DNA from: Pyrenula massariospora
Taxonomy: Eukaryota; Ascomycota; Eurotiomycetes; Pyrenulales; Pyrenulaceae
NCBI GenBank assembly: GCA_021030905.1
Contig: JAGFMI010000024.1
Coordinates: 248,001-312,000, forward strand
Length of the DNA stretch: 64,000 bases
Direction of reading: 5' to 3'
In this document: positions 10,051 to 22,018 of the stretch, one piece after another
Numbering within the stretch: the first letter of the stretch is position 1
Layout of the letters: each line of letters starts with the position of its first letter
Program-made: the position numbers and the translations under genes
Notes under the pieces: generated by a model
The model's input: the letters and a program-made list of their open reading frames with translations, nothing else
What the model was told of the DNA's origin: nothing
The model's database searches: none

Positions 10051-10318
10051 GCGGTCAGTGCTGATCCAGGAAATTGCATTGATGCACGTATTGCGTGATT
10101 CTTCGATTTAAAGGGAAGAACAAACCGGGGAGTTGAGGTCACTCTTGGCAAGGCTGTAGATGGTACGACTTGACGAATCCTATAGCGGCACGTTCTAAGA
10201 GTTTGTTGTATTGGTAGTTTCTCTGGGAGACCGTATTCCTAATAGGGTAGTTTGGGGCGATGATGAATGCCGTAATGAACAATCCTTGAATCCGATCTCG
10301 GGGACCTCGGTGTTTGAT

Positions 10319-11682
10319 TCATTTATTATGTGATTTTTCTGAGCCACTGTGGAACCTACTGTGCCTTTTCTCTCCGCTGACGTTCTGACCTTCGAGATTT
10401 TCAAGATAGGCCTTCGTGCTTCTTGCGAGCGCTTCCTCGATATCCACTACGGGTTGATATCCCAGCCGCATCTTTGCCTTGTCGCAGGAATAATACCGTA
10501 TCATTGAGCTGTATTTGACACTTGCACGGGTAAGGCCTGGCTTGCGGCCACTGACCCAACCCGCGAGCTCTGAAGCACCTCCAAAGAAATAGGCCATGCC
10601 TTCAGGGATAACGATAACTTCTGATGGCTCAATAGGCCGACCTAGGACAGCCATCAAGTATCGTGCAGTATGCCAGAATGACACGGGCGAATCGTTCGTC
10701 ACGATCAAAGCTTCTCCGTCAACCTTTTCGTAGTCAAGAGGTGCAACCCTCCCTTCCGCTATGAGTTGATAGGTTTGAAGCAGTCTTTCGGCAGCGAGAA
10801 GGATACCATGAGCAACATTTCCAGCATACGTCCAATCAAAGACATTCTCTCCACCCCCAAGCTGCATTCGAAGCTTCCAACGAGAGGAGTACTGCGCATG
10901 TTTCAGCATGGAAAGGGTGACAATCGAGTCTCTTTCTCCTATTATTCCTGCTGGGCGAATGGCGCAAGTCAAAAGCCCGCCGTGCTTTTTGTTTGCCTCC
11001 AGGACAAGGACCTCGGCATCTGCCTTAAACGAGAGATCATCAAGTCAGTACACTACACACCGTCTTTCCGGGGACTAGTACATGCCTTGGTTTCCGAATA
11101 GTATTCTCGTGGATTGGGTCGCACCAATGGCCAGCGTTCATCCGCACGGATCAAGTCGCTGACAGTGTCGTGTACTATACTTGAGCTACTAGTATGGACA
11201 AATGCTTTGCACTTTCCACCCCAGTCCCCGTGTTCACCTGCAGCCACCTCGATCAGATTTTGGGCACCAATTACATTGACCTTGTACAGTAAAGGCTTTG
11301 GCGATACAAGAGGGTCTGGGGAGACCGTGTTAATCATGACATCTGGCTTGACTTTTCTGAAGACTTCTAATAGAGCTGGTATAGATAGGATATCCGCTTC
11401 ATGATACGATGCTCCTTTTCTCCGGCCATGTGTACATCTAAGATCGAGTACGTGGACGTCAGTCTTCGTATAGGAGGGATAGCGACCGCGTAGGCTTGGG
11501 TAAGAGAACGCCGATGATGGTGGGATCGATGCACTCTCGCCGTGAAAGACTTGTAATGGGCCGTTGCTCAGGACTTCGTCGGGGAAATTAAGTAGCTGGT
11601 CGACAAGATGCGAGCCAAGGAAACCACATCCGCCAACAACAAGGACTGTGCCAAGAGATTTGGTGCTTGTCGTTGATGCCAT
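10319..11682 (-). CDS. erg26: Sterol-4-alpha-carboxylate 3-dehydrogenase (Erg26-like)
   Basis: Member of the 3-beta-hydroxysteroid dehydrogenase family. Erg26 oxidises and decarboxylates C4-carboxysterols during C4 demethylation in ergosterol synthesis, at the ER. Exons 11082-11682 and 10319-11019 give about 433 residues. The NAD site is VLVVGGCGFLGSHLV at the N-terminus; the catalytic Tyr and Lys are in REYYSETKA at the end of exon 1; exon 2 has CAIRPAGIIGERD and NVFDWTYAGNVAHG, both typical of the family. A loop of about 30 residues after the first strand, ending in VHVLDLR, is the form seen in moulds. The GT-AG junction yields ETKAYAEV; a GC-AG alternative would yield ETKADAEV. It could be a paralogue acting on another steroid. 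It diverges from the borealin gene. Confidence 0.85.
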
Positions 11683-12212
11683 AGCCAGAATGACCGACGT
11701 CGTAGACGTCGTGGCCGACCTATTTAGAAGTGCCTGTCAGCCAGAAGTTCACCAAAGATTATGAGTAAATCCAGCCAAAACCCCCTGGAAATTTTTGCAG
11801 CTTGCCTAGCCTTGAGGGGAAGCGGGCCGGAACAAGGACAGCGAAGATGGTGTCACCTCGAGCTTGACGGCTGAGCTTTGACACCTTTGGAAAACGGCAA
11901 GACGTCTTCAGTGCGAGATAGATCAAAGCTCACGGTCTTAACCTAGGCTAAGTTCCAAAGACCAAGGGTGGCTGATACACTGCATAATCTCGTCAAACTC
12001 CTCAATTGAATTCAGATAAAATTTTTGTGGAGAAGCCGGGAGGTCTGGTGCGGAGGCGGCCTTGGCATTGTTTACATCTTCTCCAAAACCAACCTGTCGA
12101 GGTTCTCCATCTTTGCAACCAAGCGATATCAACCTTCGTCTAATCCACAACCTTTTCAACTTTGACCAGGAGACTAATCGCAATTATTCAAACCCAAGCT
12201 CTAGATACGCGC
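11683..12212. promoter_or_regulatory. Divergent promoter region of erg26 and borealin genes
   Basis: 530 bp between two divergent start codons, so it must contain both promoters. It holds the short palindrome-like run GACGTCGTAGACGTCGTGG around 11696-11714. I see no further clear site and no small gene. Confidence 0.45.
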
Positions 12213-13386
12213 ATGATGCCTCAGGTCTTAGGAAAGCGCAAGTCCTCTGAGATCGAGGAATCTCACAACACAAACATTGAAAACAATGGATTAGTCACAA
12301 CTCCCACCAGCAGTCCTCCAAGAAAGAAGACGAAAATCACACAAGGCCAGAAACAGGCTCTAATAGACAATCTACAACTCGAGAGTACGTCATAAATTTC
12401 CTCGTGTGTGTTCCATGGCTAACAAGTCTACAACAATAGTCACCGAACGCGCTCGCCACCTCCGAGCCCACTACTCCCTCCAAACCTCCGATCTACGCTC
12501 CCGTATCGAGCGCAGGGTCAATCGGATTCCCATCAATCTTCGCAAATCGACCATGTCCGACCTCCTTACCAAAAACTCTGCTCCTACAGCAGCAAAGAAA
12601 CCAGTCCCACCTCCCAAGTCTCCTCGCCACAGTCCAAACAAACCAAATACCGACCACCCACTACCTCCCCTGCCACAAATACCCTCAAGCCAAGCAGGTA
12701 GTCCCGCACGCCACGCCACACGCAAACACGCTGCAGGTGGCGATGACTTTACTATCGCCTCAGACAAAGAAAACGGCCCGGTCCCGAACCTTAAGAACCC
12801 CAAACGTACCAAACCAACGACGGCCACCACCACAACCAAACAAAATACAACGACAACAACAACAACAGTCCTTTCTCCCAAATCCCACAACTCTCGGACT
12901 CTGCCCCGCTCCCCGGTCAAAGGGGCCTCAAACTCAACCACAACATCACCCCCCAAACCACCCACCTCACCCCTCAAACACGCTACAAGTGCCCTCTTTA
13001 ACGGCCTCGTCCGCAAAGCCTCCAAAGACAAATCACTCGCCAAATCCACCACCACCACATCATCCAGGGCCGCAATGCCTCCACCCCCGGCTCCCCGCCC
13101 CGCCGTCGGCGACCGCGCAGCATCCAGCCTGAGCACCACCTCCGCCACGAGCTCGAGCGCCACGGTTATCACGACCAAGGCGAAGACGCGGCCGGGGAAG
13201 ACGGTGATTTCGCAGGTTAACACCACGAAGAGTACTAAAGGAAAGACAGCAGCGGCACCGAAGAAGGCGGTGGGGGGAGTAGCAAGGAAAGGTACGACGA
13301 CGGCGGCGACGGCTAGAGGGGGAGATAAAGAGAAGGAGAAGGAGAATACGGGGCCGGGAAGGAGGGTGTTGAGGAAGAGGAATTGA
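12213..13386 (+). CDS. Borealin / Nbl1-type chromosomal passenger complex subunit
   Basis: Two exons (12213-12384, 12440-13386) with a 55-nt intron encode about 372 residues. The junction reads LQLEITERARHLRAHYSLQ and continues into SRIERRVNRIPINLRKSTM, the helical N-terminal borealin domain (about residues 45-100) that bundles with INCENP and survivin and holds Aurora kinase at centromeres. Before it is a basic SPPRKKTK that looks like a nuclear signal. The long remainder is disordered, rich in Thr, Ser, Pro and Lys, with many TTT-type runs and several SPR/SPVK Cdk-type sites; DKENGP contains a KEN box that could mark the protein for APC/C destruction. Yeast Nbl1 is only the domain; filamentous fungi are known to have this longer form. 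Two adjacent ATGs (12213, 12216) are possible starts. Confidence 0.87.
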
Positions 13387-15005
13387 ACAGAGGAATGCCC
13401 TTGATAGAGGGGTTAACCATTGCTGACGCTCACTGGGCGAAAATGAGGGGATTGAAAGGTGATGAGAGACGCCAGTAGGTTCAATGGCTGGGTTGTTAGA
13501 GCCCTGAGATTAGGCGTTTGTCTGCGTGTGTTTCACGGCGTTAAGGCGGACGGCATGGCGTTTAGTAGGCTTAGGCACAGGCCCTCGGGATCCGGAATGG
13601 AATACATCAACTTGACCATTGTGATCAGTGCACTAGTGCGAATTATGGAAAGGTAGACAGGTACCGTACCTCGTAAGGTCCCAAGTGTGAAGTCCCAGAA
13701 TACTATCATAGCATTGGACACTCCGTGGCGCGAGCTGTCGTGTCGTGTCGTCGCGTCGTCACGTCGGTTTCGCCCTGTACTCGCTTGCATGTAGTGAGCT
13801 GGTCTGGGATGGAATTTAGATCTTTTTCTTTCTCTCGCGTTGAAGGGGGGTATGGGGCTATGATTGTAGTTGTAGTTGTGGGGGAGTGGTCGGGATGGGA
13901 TGAGAATGAGAGGATGGGGGCAGGTTGAGAAGGTGGAAGTAGACTGATAGTAAGCCAGCAACTGTAGCAGATTCGCAGATGTGACCGATATCACCAGAAG
14001 CTCGGTCAATTGAGAGTACATCTCATCGACAGACAGGACTGCAGTATTTCAGATCAAGTAGAAACGTGAGGTAAGATAGGTAGTTTGAATTGGCAGACCT
14101 ATTATCAAAACAGTAGAGCCGTGCGTATTCTACCACAGGCGCCGCGCCACGTCCCGACTAGCCTATACATCTCTCTCGCGTTCATTCTAACTTCCTCGCT
14201 TGCTCGGAAGTAAGAAAGAAGAATTAAAGGCGCTCCACACAAAGGAAAATATCAGTGGGCCAGCCAGCGGGCAGTCAGGCTAGAAAACCACAAGAACAGA
14301 TCAAGCCACCCAACCCCCGTAGATTTCAGATCTTCGCACAGTAGTAGCAGAAGTAGAAGAAGAAGAGTATATCAAAAATGTGCTCGCTCCAGGTTCAATT
14401 CGATTGGTTGCAATTCCGTTCCATTCTGCCCTGTCCATGGTCTTGTCCCATCCCGTCCAGTGCCATGCAATTTCCATCCCATTCCATCAAAAAAAAAGCG
14501 TGACCAACCGGGGGATTAAATGAGCTTGAATTCAAAGGAAAATCGTCTTCCATGGCCACATAAAGCGAATGTCAACTGTTGCAGCAAAAAAAGCAAAAAT
14601 AGCATTGCTTGCCCCTTTTGTTTCCGGCGACGGAAAGTTTCCCAAAGTCTAGGTTTCGAGAGGGTTGATTTAGAAAATGAGGTGCGCGAACACCTGGAAA
14701 GTTCCGTTGTCGTTCCGTTCGTATCACAGTCTGTGCTTGAGAGAAGTCATGGTCATGACTAGCGCTGGCATCGTGTCGGCTACCATAAATGGACGACGGC
14801 CACCGATGTTGAAAAGGAAAGCAGGGGTATCAAAGGTTCAAGGAAAGTCGTCGTTATGACTGGGCTAACGTCGCAATAAGTCTTGTCATTGGTATGCAAT
14901 TGGCGTTCGCTCCACCTAGTGAGCTAGGATGGATGGCTGCACTCGATTTGGTTGATCGGCTGAGGCGGAGAGGTCATGATGGATGTATTGCTGGCGCCGG
15001 AGATC
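13387..15005. other. Intergenic region of 1.6 kb between the convergent borealin and hapB genes
   Basis: Both flanking genes end here, so 3' untranslated sequence fills part of it. It contains low-complexity GTC/GTGTC runs at about 13736-13770 and purine-rich stretches. Open frames such as the minus one at 13533-14021 show no conserved motif and are not called. Confidence 0.45.
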
Positions 15006-16097
15006 CTAGCTATCGTCTTCATCGTCGTCGTCCACCTCTTCGCTTTCCTCAGCACTCTCGCTCGGACCATTGGTCTTTACTTTCTTGGCAGGCGTACTAT
15101 CATCATCAAGAACACCAGATTTCCTTTTGTTTCCTGTTGGTGTGCTGTCACCCAGTTTTCCTGACGGTGTGAGGTTGTTCTCTTCTCCACCATCGGCTGC
15201 GTTTTTCTCTAACGCAGCGACTTCTTCCGCTGTCAAGAATCGACCGCCAGGGCCGCGAGGTCTTCGCATTGCATGATTATGTCGTGACTCATGTAAGTAA
15301 GGTTTCCGTCCTTTCGACGTCAATCGGAGCTGCTCTTCAAGCCTTTGGCGCGCGACTCTCCTCTTCAATATTCGGTGGAATTGCTTTGCGTTGACGTAGA
15401 GGGGTGACTCTTCAGCTCCTCCAGCAGCAACAACTTCTTGTTGAGGCTGTTGTACAGGTGCAGCAGGTGGTGGCATCTGCGAAGGCGGTACAGACGTCCG
15501 AGGCATAGCGTGGTTCATTACAGGTTGTGCGACCTGACCATGTGGGCTGCTGATGTGCGTGCTCATTCGTCGCTGTTGATTCATCTGTGGCCCTGGTGGA
15601 CCTTGAACGGATGAAGGTAGCGAAGGCATCGCCCCAGGACCCTGGGTCGGTGAACGGGGATTCCTCTCATTCTTCACTTGAACACTTCGAGGTGATGTTC
15701 TGGAACCCATCGCGCCGCCCATTGGATCGTGCCCCATGTACCCGAATTGTCCTGACGCCGCCGCTGTAGCCATTGCGGCAGCCTGTGTCGCGGATATTCC
15801 ACCATATTGCTGATTCATGGCCGGGTTAACATTGTATTGTGGATAGGCCATCTGTTGATGGACTTGGTTTGGTCCACCTTGGGGTTGGTAGTGGTTCTGT
15901 TGTTGTGAGGGCAGGATAGGAGATGCTTGTGTTTGATGTTGTGGCTGCATGTGAGGCTGAGGTGCAGTTGGAGAAGTAATTGAACCAACAGATGGGCCAG
16001 CGTTCTGAGGCGAAGGTTGATAAGCGCCTTGAAGATGTGAATTTGCGTGTGGATGTTGAGCGTGAGGAGGTTGATACTGTGCCTGGTATTCCATCAT
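15006..16097 (-). CDS. hapB: CCAAT-binding factor subunit B (HapB / Hap2 / NF-YA)
   Basis: Single exon for 363 residues. The subunit joins HapC and HapE to bind CCAAT boxes and controls respiration, iron and redox genes; it acts in the nucleus. The core domain lies at about residues 226-290: SPLYVNAKQFHRILKRRVARQRLEE (subunit-association helix), then the DNA-contacting YLHESRHNHAMRRPRGPGGRF. The first 220 residues are rich in Gln, Pro, His and Met and look like an activation region. The C-terminus has a bipartite basic signal (NKRKS then PAKKVK) and ends in an acidic run. Two ATGs stand together at the start (MMEYQ). A CCAAT box lies about 98 bp upstream of the ATG, and further upstream on the same strand are strong splice signals suggesting a spliced leader. 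Confidence 0.95.
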   Translation of the reverse strand: MMEYQAQYQPPHAQHPHANSHLQGAYQPSPQNAGPSVGSITSPTAPQPHMQPQHQTQASPILPSQQQNHYQPQGGPNQVHQQMAYPQYNVNPAMNQQYGGISATQAAAMATAAASGQFGYMGHDPMGGAMGSRTSPRSVQVKNERNPRSPTQGPGAMPSLPSSVQGPPGPQMNQQRRMSTHISSPHGQVAQPVMNHAMPRTSVPPSQMPPPAAPVQQPQQEVVAAGGAEESPLYVNAKQFHRILKRRVARQRLEEQLRLTSKGRKPYLHESRHNHAMRRPRGPGGRFLTAEEVAALEKNAADGGEENNLTPSGKLGDSTPTGNKRKSGVLDDDSTPAKKVKTNGPSESAEESEEVDDDDEDDS

Positions 16098-16194
16098 GGG
16101 GCCTCGAACGTTGTTCCAAAGTGTCCTTGTAAGGTGCTCTTGTAGATCGTCGACCCAGACACTTAAGGATCAAGTATTCTAATTCTTAATCTTT

Positions 16195-16200
16195 GATTGG
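16195..16200 (-). promoter_or_regulatory. CCAAT box upstream of hapB
   Basis: The minus strand reads CCAATC here, about 98 nt before the hapB start codon. In Aspergillus nidulans the hapB gene is known to be autoregulated through a CCAAT box in its own promoter. If transcription starts much further upstream, this site would lie inside the leader instead. Confidence 0.4.
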
Positions 16201-17084
16201 CTCCAACTTTCATAAATCCAAGCCTAGTCGAGAGAGCAGGGCGTGTTGTTCGTTCCACGCGAGCAGGCTCGACGAGCAACTGTGTCGGTTGCTGGATGAA
16301 GCCTTGGCCGATAGATTGACGAGGAGTGTCAGGCAAAGCTTCTGCGCCACTGACCTACGCCTCAAGTACGCGGAGTACGAGTGGGGACCTATTGTGTGCG
16401 ACGAGAGGGTGAGACGGGTACCCAATCCAAGCCTAGGAGAGACGGTAGGCAATAATCACAGCGATAAGCGGCGGCTCTATCGAGACTGAATCAACGATTG
16501 TTCCTGTATCGTTGGGGCGAAGACAGGCTGAGACGCTGATTCGACAAACTAAAAGCGAAGCTCGCCGGCTGATACGTCGCGTCAGTGTTCCGCGCATCGA
16601 CCAGTGGTCACTGGATCAGAAGATGGACCAATGCTTACCAGGAAACGCCTCGTTCATGAAATTGTTAATCACAACTCAACAACCTCACAAGCTCGACAGT
16701 CTTCAGTGAACTTGCGGAGGTCGCGGATTATGAGTGATCAGTGACGCACAAGTGTCGGCGCAGCACAATTGGGCTCTGATGCAGTAGCTGGGGCGAGCGT
16801 TGCGTGAGGTGCGATGCGTTGTCAGGTCCCGGAAGAGAATGGCGTGGCGGGTTATAAGAGCGTGGTGGCGAGCAGGGATGGAGATCGACCGCCTGCCCAC
16901 GCTTGGTAATTATTGTCTGCCTTCTCCTGCTGCAGCAGTGCCTTGTGCACGAGGCGGCTCTGAGATTGAGGCTCGTAGGCACAGTCTCGAAGTGATGCCC
17001 AGCGGACCGGGCCTCTGGTAACTGATATGGCGCTCGAATTGGCAACGGCCCAGACGACGGCGACGATGATTCGAGTTTTGAGGT

Positions 17085-17649
17085 CTGGAGCAGCAAAAGG
17101 ATATTAGCATCCTCGTTTGCCAACGGAAGAAAGTCTGACAATTGGAGGGGTGAACACAGTGGACATGCCTGATTTTGGCGGTGATTGGGAGGTGATGCGT
17201 TGGCAATGCGGGAGCTCATGCGGCCCTAAACATACCTTGTCTGTCAGGTCAGCCGGCGGATTGGCCCACTTTTGGAGCTCGAGATCGTGTTCTTGGAAGT
17301 TTCAAGCGCGTTGAACTGATGTCAGTGAATTTCTTGGACGAGCCGGTGAGTTGAAACGGCGCGTTAAAGGCGGTGTCGAAGTTGGCCAAGTCGCGGTTGC
17401 TAGCGGACAATTTCTTCGCTTTTTTTTTTGTCAGCTAAGCGATTTTGCCGGCGGGGTGGATCCGTGGATTCGTGCGCGGCGTCTCAGGCAGCGAAGGCAG
17501 TGCAAACGCAATTGAAATCGGGTTGCAGCGCGGACAGACTCGTGGTCGTCTGCTGGCATGCGACGTCAGTAACGTGGGAGTGATGGTGAGCGAGGTTTTG
17601 GCGCGTCTCGTAGGCGCGCATTTGTCGCCGACGATTGTAATGACATACC
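17085..17649 (-). ncRNA. Possible spliced untranslated leader of hapB or a long non-coding RNA
   Basis: On the minus strand two near-identical strong donors occur, CACAAG|GTATGT (exon end 17649) and GACAAG|GTATGT (exon end 17236). An acceptor with a CTGAC branch motif, ending ATCAG, lies near 17320, and a textbook acceptor with branch GCTAAT, a pyrimidine tract and CTCCAG ends at 17085. Together these would define introns of about 330 and 151 nt around an exon of about 84 nt. A further donor, CCTG|GTAAGC, is near 16638. No long frame runs across the exons, so the simplest reading is a non-coding leader running into hapB. This is inference from signals only. Confidence 0.4.
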
Positions 17650-20600
17650 TTGTGGCAGTGTGAGCTTGGGGAACTTTTTTTCCCGGTCGCACGGTTCTGC
17701 GATGTAGGCCAAGCGGTGAAGGGATGTGACTGGTCAATTAGAATACCAGCAGAGAGGGAGCGCGACCTTGATGGTTTCCCACGCGGTGGAAACCAGTCAC
17801 GGGATAGGGCGCGGTCTTTGCGAGTCCAAAATCGAACCAAGAGGGTGATTCGCAGGCTTGGGGATTTTGGAGCCTCTTGAGAGGTGATGAATGATGGGGG
17901 GTTGTTGAAAGAGAGGGTCCAGCGTTCAAGGCCGAAGTGTGGGCGCAAATCAGACACGACAGGCGAGGGCCGAGAGCTGAGGGCTGCAGCAATCAGAAAG
18001 CCGGCTGCTTCGGAGCGTGGGAATAGGGCAGGTCAGGAGAAGCCAGACTCCCAGCAAAGTGGGAGATGGCGATCAGAAGGGAATGATTGGAGGAAGAAGA
18101 GGAGGGCAAGAATCGATTGGCTGCACGGGGGGGCGTGGGTGGATATGTATGGGAAGAGGAGTTTGTGAGTGGAAGAGTCTGAGGAAGAAAAGACGGTGGT
18201 TGGAGGGCTGAGCGTTTTACAGCTGGCCGACCCCAAGCCCTGCGCGGAGCCTGGGCGTCGTGGTGCTAACAGATGGCAGGGGCCACGGGCGACGACCGAA
18301 CCCACTTCTTCCTCCCACTTGGCCCCCGAACGCTGACTCTCGTGCGTGCGGCTGGGCCCACCGCAGCGGGCTCAGCAATTCGCCCACCCTCGTGACGCGC
18401 AAGGCTGTTGGAATTCGCCCGACTTGAATGGCCGACACAGACACAGCTTACAGATTCAACGCCATGAAGCGTTTTCTGTCACAAACGTTGTGATTCTCTG
18501 AGCACGACAAAAACACGGGAGACCGGGAAAAGCGGAGAGTTGGGCCAAGTCGCAAGTTGCCACCTCAGCAGCCGGCAGCTGCCCTTTCGGTTAAAGAGTC
18601 GGTGAGGCGGGACGCGCTGGTGAGGGTGAGCGAGCGAGCGAGCATGTTGGCGTTGGCGGTGCTTGCTGATAGTAATAATAAGTCATCTCCGCGCGGGCTC
18701 CCGGGGCGTGTTATGTCGAGGGCAGCTAAGGGCGTATGCTACTTTTGGCTCCCTCTGCCATCTTCCGCCCTGGAACGACCTGCACCGCGCGCTGTATGCC
18801 TCTTGAGCCTCGGTTCTGCTACACAATGACACCTCGAGATCCGGTTGCAGATAACCGAGGTGGGCAAGTAGCAAGCAGATGAGATGCGCTGACCAACAAC
18901 AATGATATGGGCGAGGTTGATCAAACACACGCTGCAGCTCTGCACATCCATGCATCGCCAGGACTTACCCATCATCCCGGGACTGGTCGCAGCAGCAGCA
19001 TCCTTCCCCCACAAGATTAACATTTTCTCAGGATCCTGCTGGCGCCCCGGGGGGAGAGTCGGAAGGAGGGTCGGCAAACGCAGGATGGCGCACCCCCCTC
19101 CTCTGCCGATTCGACCTCTTCACGCCGTGGCCGTCGCGATCTTTCCTCCTCGTTTGCCCGTGCAGTCCTGCGAGGAGTGCTTTTTTAATCCGCGAGCTCT
19201 ATCTTTGTCTCCGCCGCGAGTCGTGCTGCTATCGCATCCCACTTTCACTTTCACTTTCATCGTCTTAGTGCAGCTGTGGTATTCCGAAGGACGCTGATCC
19301 GTCCGCCTCGGTTCCTCCGGAAAATGCTGCAGAACGTCAGAAGCCTGCAATGCTACGCGAGGCAACCTGAAATGCCGTACTCGCATCCAGCCTTCCTTAA
19401 CACCGCCCAAGGTCCGTGGGAGATGAACGCTGCGTCATGGAGAACCACCGTGGCCGAGATTATACCAGCAGATCTTAAGCAGCAACCCCTGATACGTGAC
19501 CAGCACGATTTATGCGCCGCGCTCCGGCGAATCAAGGGCTCATCGTGCTGGTCAATTTTCTGATTCGCGCTCACTTGGGAAAAGATGGGCTCCAGGCCCC
19601 ATGGCGACTCGCCCGGGATGCTGCTGCAAGTCACTCTTTGGCCTTTCCGCCCCCTTCGATCCCTGATCTTAGCGCAGCTCGCTGCTTCGGGCAAATCCCC
19701 CGTCTGGGCGTCCATATCCTTCTCATTATCATCCCGCACTGAGCTGGAATCTCCGAGGCGGCAACGCCAAATCACATCCCTGTTCATCTTTTTTCTAGTT
19801 CTAACTTCATCCTTTCATATGCAAACCGCATTTGTCATATCCGTTGCTGATGCTTCCGCACTTCCACGTCCATCGCTTCAAAACACCCGTGTTATAGCCC
19901 CACGATTCTCATGTGACCTGTGCGACGTCCCAGCCACAAAACAAGCCCCGAAGCAGACGCATGAACCACATTTACCGCCATTGCAATCACAGCCGCCGCC
20001 GCCGCAGTCCACGTTGTCTCTGTGTGCCGTGTTACGAGCGCGAAAAAAGGTGAAACAGCTGCACGAAACAGAGTGTGATGTCACAACGTCTTGTGCCTTC
20101 CTCAAAACCCAAAACGGTTATAAGTTGTCGGATATCGACATTCTGCTTGGTCAACTCGCCTTGTAGTGTGAGCAAAGCTGATTAATGAGACTCCTGTTGA
20201 GCGGCAAGGGAGATTTGCTCGTTTCTTCGCCGTCGGGTCCTTGCTTGCCGTTGCCGTCTGGAGTATCATGCTGCTTGATGTGATGTACTACTGCAAGCGC
20301 TCTGGGATCTGCCCGTGGATAGAGATGCTTGATCGCAAGAGGTAGGTGATAGCTTTCGACCATTGTGATCGCAAGCTCCGTTCCAGATTGTCTTCGGGTG
20401 ATCACCGTACTTGAACAGTCCAAAAAGGCAAGTACTCTCGCAACACTCGATCCGAACATGTCTAAATGAGCCCTTAGGCTCGAATCGTCCATGCTCATCT
20501 AACGATTTTGACAAAGTCAGGAGATGCTTATCTCTAAGCGCGGAGAGACATACTTTACTGTCGTAGGTAGCGAGGAAGCACTGCGGCTCACCGAGAGAAA

Positions 20601-22018
20601 GGTAACATGTTATGACAAATTATGAATTCTCGTCGCGTGGCCTTGCTCCTACGTTACACTACTTACCGCAGATTTGTTTCTCGGAATCAAATCAACACCT
20701 GCTAACAAACACCTTGGTCTACGGATGCCCTCCGAACTACCCCTCCCAACCGTGTCCATGGTTATTTCCACAGCCTATTTCGACGTCACCTAATACTACC
20801 AAAGTCCTGCTCAATGCTTATCTTTTCTCTCTTCAAAGCAGCTTGAAGATTTCTACCATAGAAAAAAAAATTCTACATATGTCGCAACCTTTAAAATAGC
20901 GACGATACACTTTGTCCCTGATACAAAGACTCTAAATTGACTTTTCTACTCCCCCCAATAATCTTACTAGGGAGAAAGTCCTTCGGCATTATCTGATATG
21001 ACTGATGTCATGGTCGATTTGAAATTTCTAATATTTACAACGGCTCACGGAAATTTATCATGAAAACTGTTTTGTTTATACAATGATCCTCTAAGTTTCG
21101 AAGCGCGGGAAAAACGAAACTCGTTCCTTTACGCCAAGACTCTTATAACTCTACTTTCCTAATACCATCTTTTTATCCAGATTGAAAACAAAATTCCAGA
21201 TCGTCATTTAATAGAAGGAAATCAAGCTTTTCTGGAGAAGCCTTCCAAATACCTAGTCAGAATATCCTTAGCTATGACGGGAAATGTCCTTACTCCCACA
21301 CATTATATACTCATCTTGGGATGGCGACCTCCAACCAGTGCCACAGCGTTACCCATCCCCTAAGATGAGATTTTTTCAGCCAACTCATCAAACGCAAACT
21401 GCGAACCCTTGTGATTCAACACGGCCAATCCAGGATAGGTCCTTGCCTTACCTAGGTTACAGCTTATCAGCGAACAACAATCCATTCGCTACACAACTCG
21501 GACCAAACTCCCTTGCCAAGACCACAATACTATAAGACCGCTACGTCACTGCAGCCATGCTAGTCTATCTGTCGACATAGTGTATCCCCATGCCTCAAAA
21601 GTCCGTAAGCTTGTCAGGGCTTAGGAAGCTCGGGTCAGTTGTTCGTTCGCGCCTTGCGTCAGCACTGCTTAGTCATTTGACAATGATGTATTAGACAAAG
21701 AGCAGAGCCTATATGAGGTCTATGTACAGTATTCAATGTGGCTAGCCCCACCCGCATCCATATCCAGTATGCCGACCCTCCCAACGCCAGCAAGATCACA
21801 TGCTCCTTTTACAGTCTCACGACGTCCAGCGTCTTTAGAGCATACCCTATATCTAAGACCATGTTTGATTCCCTGTGTCACCGAATGCCGAAACGCCGAA
21901 AATTACCGTTACCGGGGGGCCACGCCGAACATGCCTGGATGACCATCAGCGCCTTCAAATCACGAGGGAATGGATCGAGCCCATTTCATCCCCCCCTCCC
22001 CCCCTTCTCCTCCCCTCC

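Larger units (their letters stand above)
16098..22018. other. Gene-poor region of 5.9 kb upstream of hapB
   Basis: No coding gene can be supported. 16.1-19.2 kb is GC-rich with many short open frames and no conserved motif. 20.6-21.3 kb is clearly richer in A and T than the surrounding genes. The plus-strand frame at 19585-20166 and the minus-strand frame at 17484-17957 were read and not recognised. The half next to hapB has good minus-strand splice signals (listed separately). Confidence 0.5.

Noticed and set aside
12471-13226. A 251-residue frame antisense to borealin
   Set aside because: It is a shadow of the Thr/Lys/Pro-rich coding strand (Val/Gly runs) without any motif.
13533-14021. 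A 162-residue minus-strand frame between borealin and hapB
   Set aside because: No conserved motif, low-complexity Pro/His/Asn/Arg composition, and no credible splice partners.
19585-20166. A 193-residue plus-strand frame in the gene desert
   Set aside because: A short hydrophobic stretch is present, but the rest is low complexity and no family could be recognised; it does not look like a coding gene.
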